Source: JAAUTY01 sp964397305 (GTDB lineage: Bacteria > Cyanobacteriota > Cyanobacteriia > Cyanobacteriales > Spirulinaceae). From it: a stretch of 64,000 bases of DNA. A program made the position numbers and the translations under genes. Where the stretch lies: assembly GCA_964397305.1 (NCBI GenBank), contig CAYNIP010000003.1:124001-188000 (forward strand), given 5' to 3'. The notes below the pieces were generated by a model. It saw only the letters and a list, made by a program, of their open reading frames with translations. It searched no databases and was not told the origin of the DNA. This document shows, one piece after another, positions 35,943-43,619 of the stretch (its first letter is position 1; the number at the start of each line of letters is the position of its first letter).

Positions 35943-36033
35943 GGAGACTCCCCTTCGCCCTACCTGAGGGGCCGAGGGAGGTAGACGCGCAGCGGCTTCT
36001 CGCAGAGGGGGCAAACTTGCCTGACTGAGATGC
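35943..36033. repeat. Family A repeat, left-truncated copy 5
   Basis: Starts at the internal GGAGACTCCCCTTCGCCC block and runs to the right end CTGAGATGC, with GTAGACGCGCAGCGGCTTCT in between. The left terminal repeat is missing. It lies 88 bp upstream of the MerR gene. The remainder of the 35713-36121 gap has several GCGATCGC-like HIP1 sites and no gene. Confidence 0.6.
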
Positions 36034-36121
36034 CCCTGCGAGAGGCTTCAGACCATAGCTTATGAATTCAGAAATTGCTATAAATGCTGCCACTGTACTC
36101 ATGAAATACTGAACAGGCTAT

Positions 36122-36547
36122 ATGTTCCAAGTCAAAGATGTTGCGCGCCAGCTTAACCTAAATCCCCAAACCCTCTACTTCTACGAGCGGATTGGTTTGA
36201 TTCCGCCACCCCCACGCAATCAGGCTGGCTACCGGCTGTTTAGCCCCCAGGATGTCGAGCGCTTGGCCTTCATTAGTCGTGCGAAGGCCTTGGGGCTAAC
36301 TCTGGAGGAGATCAAAGATATTTTGACCCTGAAGGAGCAACAATCCCTCACCTGCAAAGCCCTGTATGATCGCTTAGTTGCCAAGCTTCAGCATCTAGAG
36401 ACCCAAATTCAGCAACTTCAGCAACTGCGGGCTGAACTGGTTCCCCTTGTGGAGAAGTGCCACGTTCGACTGGCGGTCGCGGATCGCGATCGCCCTTGTA
36501 CTGTCCTCGACGAAGCACGCTCAACGGGGGCGAGCCAGGAGCAGTAA
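36122..36547 (+). CDS. MerR-family transcriptional regulator with metal-type Cys pattern
   Basis: 141 residues. Winged-helix N-terminus (MFQVKDVARQLNLNPQTLYF, then YERIGLIPPPPRNQAGYRLF), a dimer helix, and three Cys at the positions usual for thiol/metal-sensing members: SLTCKALYDR (near 79), VEKCHVRLA (near 114) and DRPCTVLDE (near 127). It probably binds a soft metal or metalloid and untwists a promoter with a long spacer. Such a promoter lies 170 bp downstream, before the thiol-redox and permease genes. The gene is bracketed by two family A repeats. Confidence 0.9.
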   Translation: MFQVKDVARQLNLNPQTLYFYERIGLIPPPPRNQAGYRLFSPQDVERLAFISRAKALGLTLEEIKDILTLKEQQSLTCKALYDRLVAKLQHLETQIQQLQQLRAELVPLVEKCHVRLAVADRDRPCTVLDEARSTGASQEQ

Positions 36548-36558
36548 CGCAGCATAAC

Positions 36559-36671
36559 GGGTGCATCTCCCTTTGGAGACTCCCCTTCGCCCTCCTTGGG
36601 AGAAGGGGCTGGGGGATGTAGACGCGCAGCGGCTTCTCGCAGAGGGGGCAAACTTGCCGAACTGAGATGCG
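36559..36671. mobile_element. Family A repeat, copy 6
   Basis: A 113-bp copy in the same orientation as copy 5 and of the same length as copy 1: GGGTGCATCTCC at the left, CTGAGATGCG at the right. It begins 12 bp after the MerR stop codon and ends 43 bp before the -35 box of the downstream promoter. No clear direct repeats flank it. Confidence 0.65.
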
Positions 36672-36713
36672 GCCAAACGGCGATGCTCCCAACCCCAAAT
36701 CTCCCATCAGTGC

Positions 36714-36745
36714 TTGACATTATACTCAGGTATAGAGTTTATCCT
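36714..36745 (+). promoter_or_regulatory. MerR-type promoter/operator for the redox protein and permease
   Basis: A -35 box TTGACA (36714-36719) and a -10 box TATCCT (36740-36745) are separated by 20 bp, longer than the usual 17, which is the hallmark of MerR-activated promoters. The spacer holds the dyad TATAC-TCAG-GTATA (36721-36734). The next gene starts at 36783 with GGGAG as ribosome site. The MerR gene just upstream is the obvious regulator. Confidence 0.7.
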
Positions 36746-36782
36746 GAGGGTTAACGCTTGAACTTTACTTGGGAGACCGAAG

Positions 36783-37031
36783 ATGAGCACCCTCACCGTT
36801 GAAGTATTGGGAACCGGCTGCAAAAAGTGCCAGCAACTGGAGGCCAATGCCCGGCAGGCGATCGCCGCCTTGGCGATCACTGCCGAGGTTCACCACATCA
36901 CCGACCCGATGAAGATCGCGGAGCGCGGGGTGATGAAAACCCCGGCCCTCATGGTGAATGGGACGTTGGTGAGTCAGGGGAAAGTGGCCACGCCTGAGGA
37001 GATTCAACCCCTGCTGACGGCGGCTGGGTAA
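36783..37031 (+). CDS. Small thioredoxin-fold thiol-redox protein
   Basis: 82 residues with a CxxC active site in GTGCKKCQQLEANARQAI and a cis-Pro motif in MKTPALMVNG. This matches the redox-active disulphide protein 2 (MTH895/TM1462-like) group rather than classical thioredoxin. In many genomes such genes sit next to a permease and a metal-type regulator, as here. It may supply or receive electrons for the permease cargo or protect thiols. Start ATG 36783 with GGGAG eight bases upstream. Confidence 0.88.
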   Translation: MSTLTVEVLGTGCKKCQQLEANARQAIAALAITAEVHHITDPMKIAERGVMKTPALMVNGTLVSQGKVATPEEIQPLLTAAG

Positions 37032-37175
37032 TACCAGTTTGTCAAATCAGCGCGACAAAAACTCCCCCACATCTCAAGGTCCCTTGCTCTGAGAGAGCGG
37101 CTTCGCTGGGGGATTTCTGTGGTCAAAAATCCAAGCATTCAACAAATCCTTTGCACCCTTTCCCGAGTCTAGGCC

Positions 37176-38507
37176 ATGATGCAAATCTCTTCGTTTTGGC
37201 GATCGCAATGGAAACCCCTCATCGGTATCCTAGCGATCTTTCTAGTCTGCTTCTATCTGCCCGTTGAGCTAATCCAACAGTCCGAACGGTTACAAAATGC
37301 CTTCTGGGAAGCCCTCTACCTCGTGCGTTGGTATGCCCAAGAACACGTGATTTTGTGCCTGCTGCCGGCCTTTTTCATTGCCGGGGCGATCGCCGTTTTC
37401 CTCAGCCAAGATGCGGTGATGAAATACCTCGGAGCCAAGGCCAATCCCCTCCTTGCCTATGGGGTTGCCTCGGTTTCCGGCACAATTTTAGCCGTTTGCT
37501 CCTGCACCGTTCTGCCCCTATTTGCGGGCATTTATCGGATGGGGGCTGGGCTGGGGCCGGCGATCGCCTTTCTCTACTCCGGCCCGGCGATCAATGTGCT
37601 GGCGATCATCTTGACAGCTCGAGTATTGGGCTTACAGTTGGGGCTGGCCCGAGCCATCGGGGCGATCGCCTTCAGCATTGTGATCGGTGTGACGATGCAG
37701 TTCCTATTTCGTCACGAAACCCGGCCCCCCGTAGTCGCCAAAGCGCTCCTGGGGGACGAGGAAACGGCACGCCCCCTCTGGCAAACAGCCTGCTTCTTTG
37801 CTCTCCTGGTAGGGATTTTGATCTTTGCCAACTGGGCCCAGCCCGAGACCGATCAGGGTCTCTGGGCCCTGATCGCAGGCCTGAAATGGTGGATCACGGG
37901 GCTCCTGGGCCTGGGATTGGCTGCGGTGCTGATCGGCTGGTTCCAGCTCCAGCGGGGCAAGGTGCTTCTGGTAGTCGGCGTCACTGGCGTGCTGGCTTGG
38001 CAGTTTGCAGCTCAGCCCCTGCTCCCCTTTGGCGCCGCGATGATCGGCCTGTCCTGGCTGACCAGCACCAGCTCAGGGGATGGCGAGGCCTGGTTCGAGA
38101 CCTCCTGGGACTATGCCAAGCAGATCCTGCCCCTACTCTTGCTGGGGGTGCTATTGGCGGGAGCCTTTCTAGGTCGTCCTGACCAGGAGGGGTTGATTCC
38201 GAGCCAATGGGTGATCTGGGCGGTAGGGGGCAACTCCCTGAGCGCGAATTTCTTCGCGGCGATCGCCGGGGCCTTCATGTACTTTGCCACCCTCACGGAA
38301 GTACCGATCCTCCAGGGCCTGATCGGCAACGGCATGGGGCCCGGTCCGGCCCTGGCCCTGCTCCTAGCCGGTCCCGCCCTCTCCCTGCCCAACATGCTGG
38401 TAATTCGCAGCATCATCGGCACGCAGAAAACAGTGGTCTTCGTTGCGTTAGTCGTGAGCATGGCAACCCTATCGGGCCTCCTCTACGGTGCTCTCGTGTC
38501 GTCGTAG
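37176..38507 (+). CDS. Permease of the ArsP/DUF318 type
   Basis: 443 residues, about ten membrane helices. The DUF318 (ArsP-like) hallmarks are two similar Gly/Ala-rich segments: YGVASVSGTILAVCSCTVLP followed by LFAGIYRMGAGLGPAIAFLY, and later AGAFMYFATLTEVPILQGLI then NGMGPGPALALLLAGPALSL. The vicinal Cys in AVCSC are typical. In Campylobacter ArsP exports organoarsenicals; other members have unknown cargo. The gene follows the thiol-redox gene by 144 bp and is most likely controlled by the MerR promoter. A CTCCCCCA...TGGGGGA inverted repeat lies in that gap. Confidence 0.88.
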   Translation: MMQISSFWRSQWKPLIGILAIFLVCFYLPVELIQQSERLQNAFWEALYLVRWYAQEHVILCLLPAFFIAGAIAVFLSQDAVMKYLGAKANPLLAYGVASVSGTILAVCSCTVLPLFAGIYRMGAGLGPAIAFLYSGPAINVLAIILTARVLGLQLGLARAIGAIAFSIVIGVTMQFLFRHETRPPVVAKALLGDEETARPLWQTACFFALLVGILIFANWAQPETDQGLWALIAGLKWWITGLLGLGLAAVLIGWFQLQRGKVLLVVGVTGVLAWQFAAQPLLPFGAAMIGLSWLTSTSSGDGEAWFETSWDYAKQILPLLLLGVLLAGAFLGRPDQEGLIPSQWVIWAVGGNSLSANFFAAIAGAFMYFATLTEVPILQGLIGNGMGPGPALALLLAGPALSLPNMLVIRSIIGTQKTVVFVALVVSMATLSGLLYGALVSS

Positions 38508-38570
38508 TTCTGGAGTCGTTCCTGCGGGCCGAAACCAGGTTATGGCTTGTTCCGCCATCGCTTCAGACGG

Positions 38571-38972
38571 GCCCTCACCCTAAATCCCACTCCCAGAGCG
38601 GGAGCAGGACTTCTAACTCCCCTTCTCCCAGCCTTGGGAGAAGGGGCCGGGGGATGAGGGCTCCCCTTCTCCCAGCCTTGGGAGCAGGGGCCGGGGGATG
38701 AGAGCCCCGTAACACTGAGGGGCTTCTAACTCCCCTTCTCCCAGCCTTGGGAGCAGGGGCCAGGGGATGAGGGCTCCCCTTCTCCCAGCCTTGGGAGAAG
38801 GGGCTGGGGGATGAGGGCCCCGTAACACTGAGGGACTTCTAACTCCCCTTCTCCCAGCCTTGGGAGCAGGGGCCGGGGGATGAGGGCCCGGTAACGCGGA
38901 AGAGAGCGACCCTCGGCTCCTGGAACCAGCGTTCAAAATTCAGGGGAGCCGCGCTTTTTTTTCCGTCCACCC
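38571..38972. repeat. Family B repeat, copy 3, expanded into a 113-bp tandem array
   Basis: Three units of 113 bp start with TTCTAACTCCCCTTCTCCC at 38611, 38724 and 38837. Each contains one or two copies of the CCCAGCCTTGGGAG hairpin plus the GGCCGGGGGATGAG block. The right end CAGGGGAGCCGCGC ... CGTCCACCC matches family B, while the left end (GGGTGAAC) is missing. The stretch 38508-39096 has no gene. Confidence 0.7.
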
Positions 38973-39096
38973 GATCGCCCGGTTCCCCCCTACCAAGGCG
39001 TCCTACGAGCGCTACATTAGAAGCAATGCTTGGCCAGCCCTGGGATGAGCCCGACTGGCTGCATGTTGCTGATGGAGATGTCTCACGAGAAACGCT

Positions 39097-39780
39097 ATGA
39101 CGCTAACTGTTGCCCAGGCGCGACCCAGTGAGCGCGCCGAGTTCATTCGCAAAACCTATCTGCACCTTGCGGGAGCGGTGGCGGCCTTCTTGGGGCTCGA
39201 GATTGTCCTCGTGCCGTTGTTGGCCCCGGTCATGATCCCGCTCATCAGCAGTGGGATTGGCTGGATGCTAGTCTTAGGAGCCTTTGTGCTTCTGGGTTGG
39301 TTGGCCCGCAGCCTGGCCCAGAGCACATCCTCCGTTCAGCTTCAGTACTTGGGCTTGGGCCTCTATGTCCTGTTCGAGGCGATCATTTTTGTGCCGCTGA
39401 TCTACATCGCGGTGGCCTTTTCTAGTCCCAGTGTTCTCCCCACAGCAGCGGTGCTGACGGGGCTGATGTTTGCAGGCTTGACGGCGATCGCCTTCATCAC
39501 TCGCAGCGATTTTTCCTTCCTGCGGGGCGCGCTGATGCTGGGCGGTTTCCTGGCCCTGGGGCTGATTATTTGCAGCCTCATCTTTGGCTTTAGCCTCGGG
39601 CTGTTCTTCTCCGTCTTTATGGTCGTGCTCGCCAGTGGTGCGATTTTATACGACACCTCCAACATCCTGCACCACTACCGGCCCGGCCAGCACGTCGCGG
39701 CCGCCCTAGAACTGTTCGCCTCGGTGGCGCTGCTGTTCTGGTATGTGTTGCGGATTGTGATGGCCCTGTCGCGGGACTAG
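39097..39780 (+). CDS. Bax inhibitor-1/YccA-family membrane protein
   Basis: 227 residues with seven membrane helices, the usual TMBIM/BI-1 size. N-terminal RAEFIRKTYLHLAGAVAAFL and the C-terminal YDTSNILHHYRPGQHVAAAL segment (with the conserved Asp pair region) are typical. Members act as pH-sensitive calcium-leak channels or proteolysis modulators in other bacteria. Role here unknown. Single gene, 159 bp upstream of the wzc-like gene. Confidence 0.9.
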   Translation: MTLTVAQARPSERAEFIRKTYLHLAGAVAAFLGLEIVLVPLLAPVMIPLISSGIGWMLVLGAFVLLGWLARSLAQSTSSVQLQYLGLGLYVLFEAIIFVPLIYIAVAFSSPSVLPTAAVLTGLMFAGLTAIAFITRSDFSFLRGALMLGGFLALGLIICSLIFGFSLGLFFSVFMVVLASGAILYDTSNILHHYRPGQHVAAALELFASVALLFWYVLRIVMALSRD

Positions 39781-39939
39781 GGCGCTGAATTCCCCCAGGC
39801 CGCCCCTAGCCTGGGGGGTTCGCTGAGCCGCCTGGCGGGAATCTCGCCCCGCGCTGTCTATCATAGAGTTCTCCCCTCGATCTCCTGAGCCCGCCCCTCC
39901 CTCGGCCGTTGCCATCGCCCAGCCTGCATCTTCACCCCT

Positions 39940-42213
39940 ATGGTTTCCAACCTGAACTCGCAACCCCCCCTCCCTGGAGGCGCGCCCCTACCTCCGCCTA
40001 GCGGCCTGACCGATGGCTTTGGAGGAGCCAAGGTCGAGGAAGACGCCCTCAATCTACGGCACGCCCTCTCGGTCTTGTGGCGGCGCTGGTGGTTGTTACT
40101 CTTGGTCAGCGCGGCGGTGACGACGACCGTGACAGTTCGTGTCCTCAACGAGCCCCCCACCTATCGCAGCCAATTCCGCCTCTTGGTAGAACCCATCGCC
40201 AGTGATGAGCGCTTTGACCGCTTCAGCGAGCGCTTACTCGGTCAGCTCGGCTTGCAGCTAGACTACAGCACCCAGATCGAAGTCCTGACCAGTCCTGAGC
40301 AGCTTGCACCGATCATCGCCGCGATCCAGGATCGCTATCCTGAGCTTGACTACGGCACGCTGATGAACGGCCTCTACGTCGGCCGCGTCCCGGAGACCAA
40401 GATTATCGAGGTCAGCTATCAAGACTCCGATCCCCAGAAAATTCAATACGTGCTGGAGAACATTGCCGCTGGCTACATCGCCTACTCCCAGCGGGAGCAA
40501 CGGACGGGCAACCGCAAGGGGCTGGAGTTTGTCGAGGGGCAGTTGCCGCAACTGGAAAGCCGCGTCGATGAACTGCAAGCGGAGCTGCAAGCCTTTCAGC
40601 AACAGCACGACTTGCTTAACCCCAACCTTCAAGGCGAAGCGGCCTCCAACCGTCTCAACCAGATTCGCGAAGCCCGGGCAGCGACGGAGACGGAGCTGAA
40701 GGAAGCCCGCACCCTGCAACAAAAGCTCGATCAGCAGTTGCAACTGGAGCTGGATCAGGCTGTCACCCTCACGGCCTTGAGCGAAGCACCCCGCTACCAA
40801 GCGCTGCTGAATGAGTTGCAAAAGATCGAGACCCAGATCGCCCTGGAGTCGGCCCGCTTCACCCCGGCGAGTCCGACGATGCAGGCCCTGCGCGATCGCC
40901 GTGACAACCTCCTGCCCCTGCTGCGCCGCGAGGCGATCGCCGTCCTCGGTCCGGAGGCGGCCACGGCTGATGCGGCGGCCCTGGCCGCCTCCCCCAACCA
41001 AATTCGCCTCGACCTCACCAAGCAACTGATCGAGACCACCAACCGCGAGCAGACCCTCAGCGTGCGCTCGGCGGCCCTCGCCCTGGCGGAGGTGGAAGCC
41101 CGTCGCCAAGTCCAGACGATGGCGGCCCTCAGCCGGGAGCACACCGACCTAGAGCGCCGCCTTGAAGTTGCCACCGACAGCCTCAATCGCTTCCTCTCGG
41201 TCCAGGAAGACCTGCAAATCGAAGCCGCCCAGCAGGGCATGGCCTGGGAACTGCTGCTGGCCCCCGAAATCCCCTACTACCCGATTGCCCCCGATGTGCC
41301 CCGGGGCATCCTCCTGGGAGCTGTGGCGGGCCTCTTGGCAGGCATCGGCGCGGCCCTGATCGCGGAGAAGCTCGATGTGCGCTTCCACTCCCCCGAAGAC
41401 CTCAAGGACACGATCAAACTCCCCTTGCTGGGCGTCGTGCCCTATCGCAAAGACTTCAAAGCCCGGCGTGGGGGCGAGCGAGCCGCCCCTCTGCCGCTGC
41501 CGGTTCCCGGCGGCCGCCGTTACCGCGCCTCCCCTTTCCTGGAGGCCTTCCGTAGCCTCAATGCCAACCTCTCGTTTCTGACCCCGGATAAGCCCCTCAA
41601 GGCCCTGGTGATCAGCTCCTCGGTGCCCCTGGAGGGCAAGTCCACCACCGCCGTTCACCTGGCCCAGGCGGCGGCGGCCATGGGGCAGCGAGTGCTGCTG
41701 GTGGATGCAGATCTGCGGCGGCCCCAGGTTCACGCCATGACCGATCTGCCCAATGTCTGGGGCCTCTCCCACGCGATTTCGATGGATATCGAAGTGGATG
41801 ACCTGATCCAGCGATCGCCCCTAGATGACAACCTGTTTATCCTCACCTCCGGTCAGATTCCCCCCGACCCCACCCGGCTGCTCTCGTCGCAAAAAATGCG
41901 GAGCCTCACGGAGCACTTCCGCCAGCAGTTTGACCTCGTGGTGTTTGACACCCCACCCCTCCTGGGCTTGGCCGATGCCAAGTTCCTCGCCGCCCAGGTG
42001 GATGTGATGCTGCTGGTGGCGCGGCTGGGCTGGACAGATCGCACCCTGCTGAAACAGGCCATCGAAGGGCTGAATGTGGGGCAAGTGGCCGTGACGGGCC
42101 TCATCGCCAACGGGGCCAAGAACTACCGCTCTGGCTCCTACTACTACTACCACCGCTATTTCAGCAGCGACAGCGAACCGGACTTGGCGGATCGCCTGGG
42201 AGGCCCCTCGTGA
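39940..42213 (+). CDS. Wzc-like polysaccharide co-polymerase / BY-kinase
   Basis: 757 residues. Wzz-type N-terminus with membrane helix (WWLLLLVSAAVTTTVTVRVL, about 48-67), a long periplasmic coiled coil (about 190-430), a second helix (GILLGAVAGLLAGIGAAL), then a cytoplasmic tyrosine kinase with Walker A (VPLEGKSTTAVH, about 561), Walker A' (VLLVDADLRRP) and Walker B (LVVFDTPPL), ending in a Tyr cluster (YRSGSYYYYHRYF) for autophosphorylation. It controls chain length and export of extracellular polysaccharide with the Wza-like protein that follows. Its stop overlaps the next start (GTGA). Confidence 0.93.
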   Translation: MVSNLNSQPPLPGGAPLPPPSGLTDGFGGAKVEEDALNLRHALSVLWRRWWLLLLVSAAVTTTVTVRVLNEPPTYRSQFRLLVEPIASDERFDRFSERLLGQLGLQLDYSTQIEVLTSPEQLAPIIAAIQDRYPELDYGTLMNGLYVGRVPETKIIEVSYQDSDPQKIQYVLENIAAGYIAYSQREQRTGNRKGLEFVEGQLPQLESRVDELQAELQAFQQQHDLLNPNLQGEAASNRLNQIREARAATETELKEARTLQQKLDQQLQLELDQAVTLTALSEAPRYQALLNELQKIETQIALESARFTPASPTMQALRDRRDNLLPLLRREAIAVLGPEAATADAAALAASPNQIRLDLTKQLIETTNREQTLSVRSAALALAEVEARRQVQTMAALSREHTDLERRLEVATDSLNRFLSVQEDLQIEAAQQGMAWELLLAPEIPYYPIAPDVPRGILLGAVAGLLAGIGAALIAEKLDVRFHSPEDLKDTIKLPLLGVVPYRKDFKARRGGERAAPLPLPVPGGRRYRASPFLEAFRSLNANLSFLTPDKPLKALVISSSVPLEGKSTTAVHLAQAAAAMGQRVLLVDADLRRPQVHAMTDLPNVWGLSHAISMDIEVDDLIQRSPLDDNLFILTSGQIPPDPTRLLSSQKMRSLTEHFRQQFDLVVFDTPPLLGLADAKFLAAQVDVMLLVARLGWTDRTLLKQAIEGLNVGQVAVTGLIANGAKNYRSGSYYYYHRYFSSDSEPDLADRLGGPS

Positions 42214-43613
42214 TTTCCACCCCCCTCCCTTGGCTCGCTTCCTTGGCGATCGCGAGTAGCCTCGGACTCACGGCCGCCCCAGCCCAGGCCCAACTCCCCC
42301 CGCTCCCTGCCCCCCTCGCCTCGCCCCCCCCGTCCCTGACCCTGCCGACTCCAGGGGCCTATACCCTGGGAGCAGGTGATCGCATTCACATCGACATTTT
42401 TGAAGTGCCCGAATACAGCGGCGAGTACCCGGTTCTTGTCGATGGCACCCTCAACCTGCCCCTCATCGGTACGATTCCGGTCCAAGACCTCACTCTGCCC
42501 CAAGCGGCTGAGCGCTTAGCCAACCGCTATCGCCAGTTTCTGGTGCGGCCCCTCGTGACGGTCGGCCTGATCGCCCCCCGCCCCGTGACGCTGGCTGTGG
42601 CTGGCGAAGTCAACCAACCGGGCCCCTACACCATCAACCTCGCCAACAACCGCCAATTTCCCACGATTACCGAAGCCCTTGGCCTGGCCCAGGGCATCAC
42701 CCTCGCAGCCGATGTGCGCCAAGTCGAGATCCGCCGCACCTACCAAGGGGAAACCCGCACCTTCGTGGCCGATCTCTGGGCCTTACTCCAGGAAGGCGAT
42801 CTCAGCCAGGACATCGTGCTTCGAGACGGGGATCAGCTCTACATCCCCACCGTGAGGGGCATTGACGCGATCGCCACTCGCCAGCTCGCCAATGCCAGCT
42901 TTGCCCCCGGGGCCCGCGCCCCGTTTCCGATTGCGATCATTGGCGAAGTCTCCCGCCCCGGAGCCTACACCGTCGGCGCGGACAGCGAGGAGCCCCCCTC
43001 GATCACCCGCGCCATTGAAACAGCGGGCGGCATCACCTCCCAGGCCGATATCCGCAACCTCCGCCTGCGCCGCACCACCCGCAACGGCACGGTAGAAGAG
43101 GTGCAGATCGACCTCTGGCAACTGCTGCAAGCCGGGGACCTCAGCCAAGATCCCCTCTTGCAAGCGGGGGATACGATCCTTGTACCCAAGGCCGAGGCCA
43201 TTGATGTCGCAGAAGCCCAGGCCCTCGCCACCGCCAACTTTTCTCCCAGCACCATTCGGGTCAATGTCATCGGCGAAGTCGTCAGCGGCGGCTCCCAGGA
43301 ATTACCCCCCAACACTCCCTTGAACCAGGCCCTCCTAGCAGCGGGCGGCTTTAACAACCGCGCCCGCCGCACCAACGTCGAACTGATCCGCCTCAACCCC
43401 AATGGCACGGTGGAGCGGCGCACGATTGACGTGGATCTAGCCCGCAATATTGACGATCAGCGCAACCCCATTCTGCTTAATAACGATGTCATCGTCGTCA
43501 ACCGCTCCACCCTCAGCACGGTTTCCGATTCCCTAAGCTCAATCCTGGCCCCCGTGGGCGGCTTTTTTAGCTTCATCAACTTTTTCCGCATCTTTGACGA
43601 GCTGTTCCGTTAA
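42210..43613 (+). CDS. Wza-like polysaccharide export protein (SLBB)
   Basis: 467 residues. Signal peptide (LASLAIASSLGLTAAPAQAQ), then the Poly_export domain (YTLGAGDRIHIDIFEVPEYS, VDGTLNLPLIGTIPV) and three SLBB repeats (VAGEVNQPGPYTINL, IIGEVSRPGAYTVGA, VIGEVVSGGSQELPP). It forms the outer-membrane exit for polysaccharide, working with the Wzc-like protein upstream. The start is GTG 42210, overlapping the upstream stop; this is the only start that keeps the signal peptide whole. No lipobox Cys is seen. Confidence 0.92.
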   Translation: MISTPLPWLASLAIASSLGLTAAPAQAQLPPLPAPLASPPPSLTLPTPGAYTLGAGDRIHIDIFEVPEYSGEYPVLVDGTLNLPLIGTIPVQDLTLPQAAERLANRYRQFLVRPLVTVGLIAPRPVTLAVAGEVNQPGPYTINLANNRQFPTITEALGLAQGITLAADVRQVEIRRTYQGETRTFVADLWALLQEGDLSQDIVLRDGDQLYIPTVRGIDAIATRQLANASFAPGARAPFPIAIIGEVSRPGAYTVGADSEEPPSITRAIETAGGITSQADIRNLRLRRTTRNGTVEEVQIDLWQLLQAGDLSQDPLLQAGDTILVPKAEAIDVAEAQALATANFSPSTIRVNVIGEVVSGGSQELPPNTPLNQALLAAGGFNNRARRTNVELIRLNPNGTVERRTIDVDLARNIDDQRNPILLNNDVIVVNRSTLSTVSDSLSSILAPVGGFFSFINFFRIFDELFR

Positions 43614-43619
43614 CTCCCC

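Noticed and set aside
36660..36671. CTGAGATGC, resembling part of the TPP riboswitch
   Set aside because: It is the conserved end of repeat family A and occurs in every copy; the other TPP motifs are absent.
38611..38950. Regularly spaced repeats that could be taken for a CRISPR array
   Set aside because: The period is 113 bp, the whole unit is repeated including what would be spacers, and no cas genes are near.
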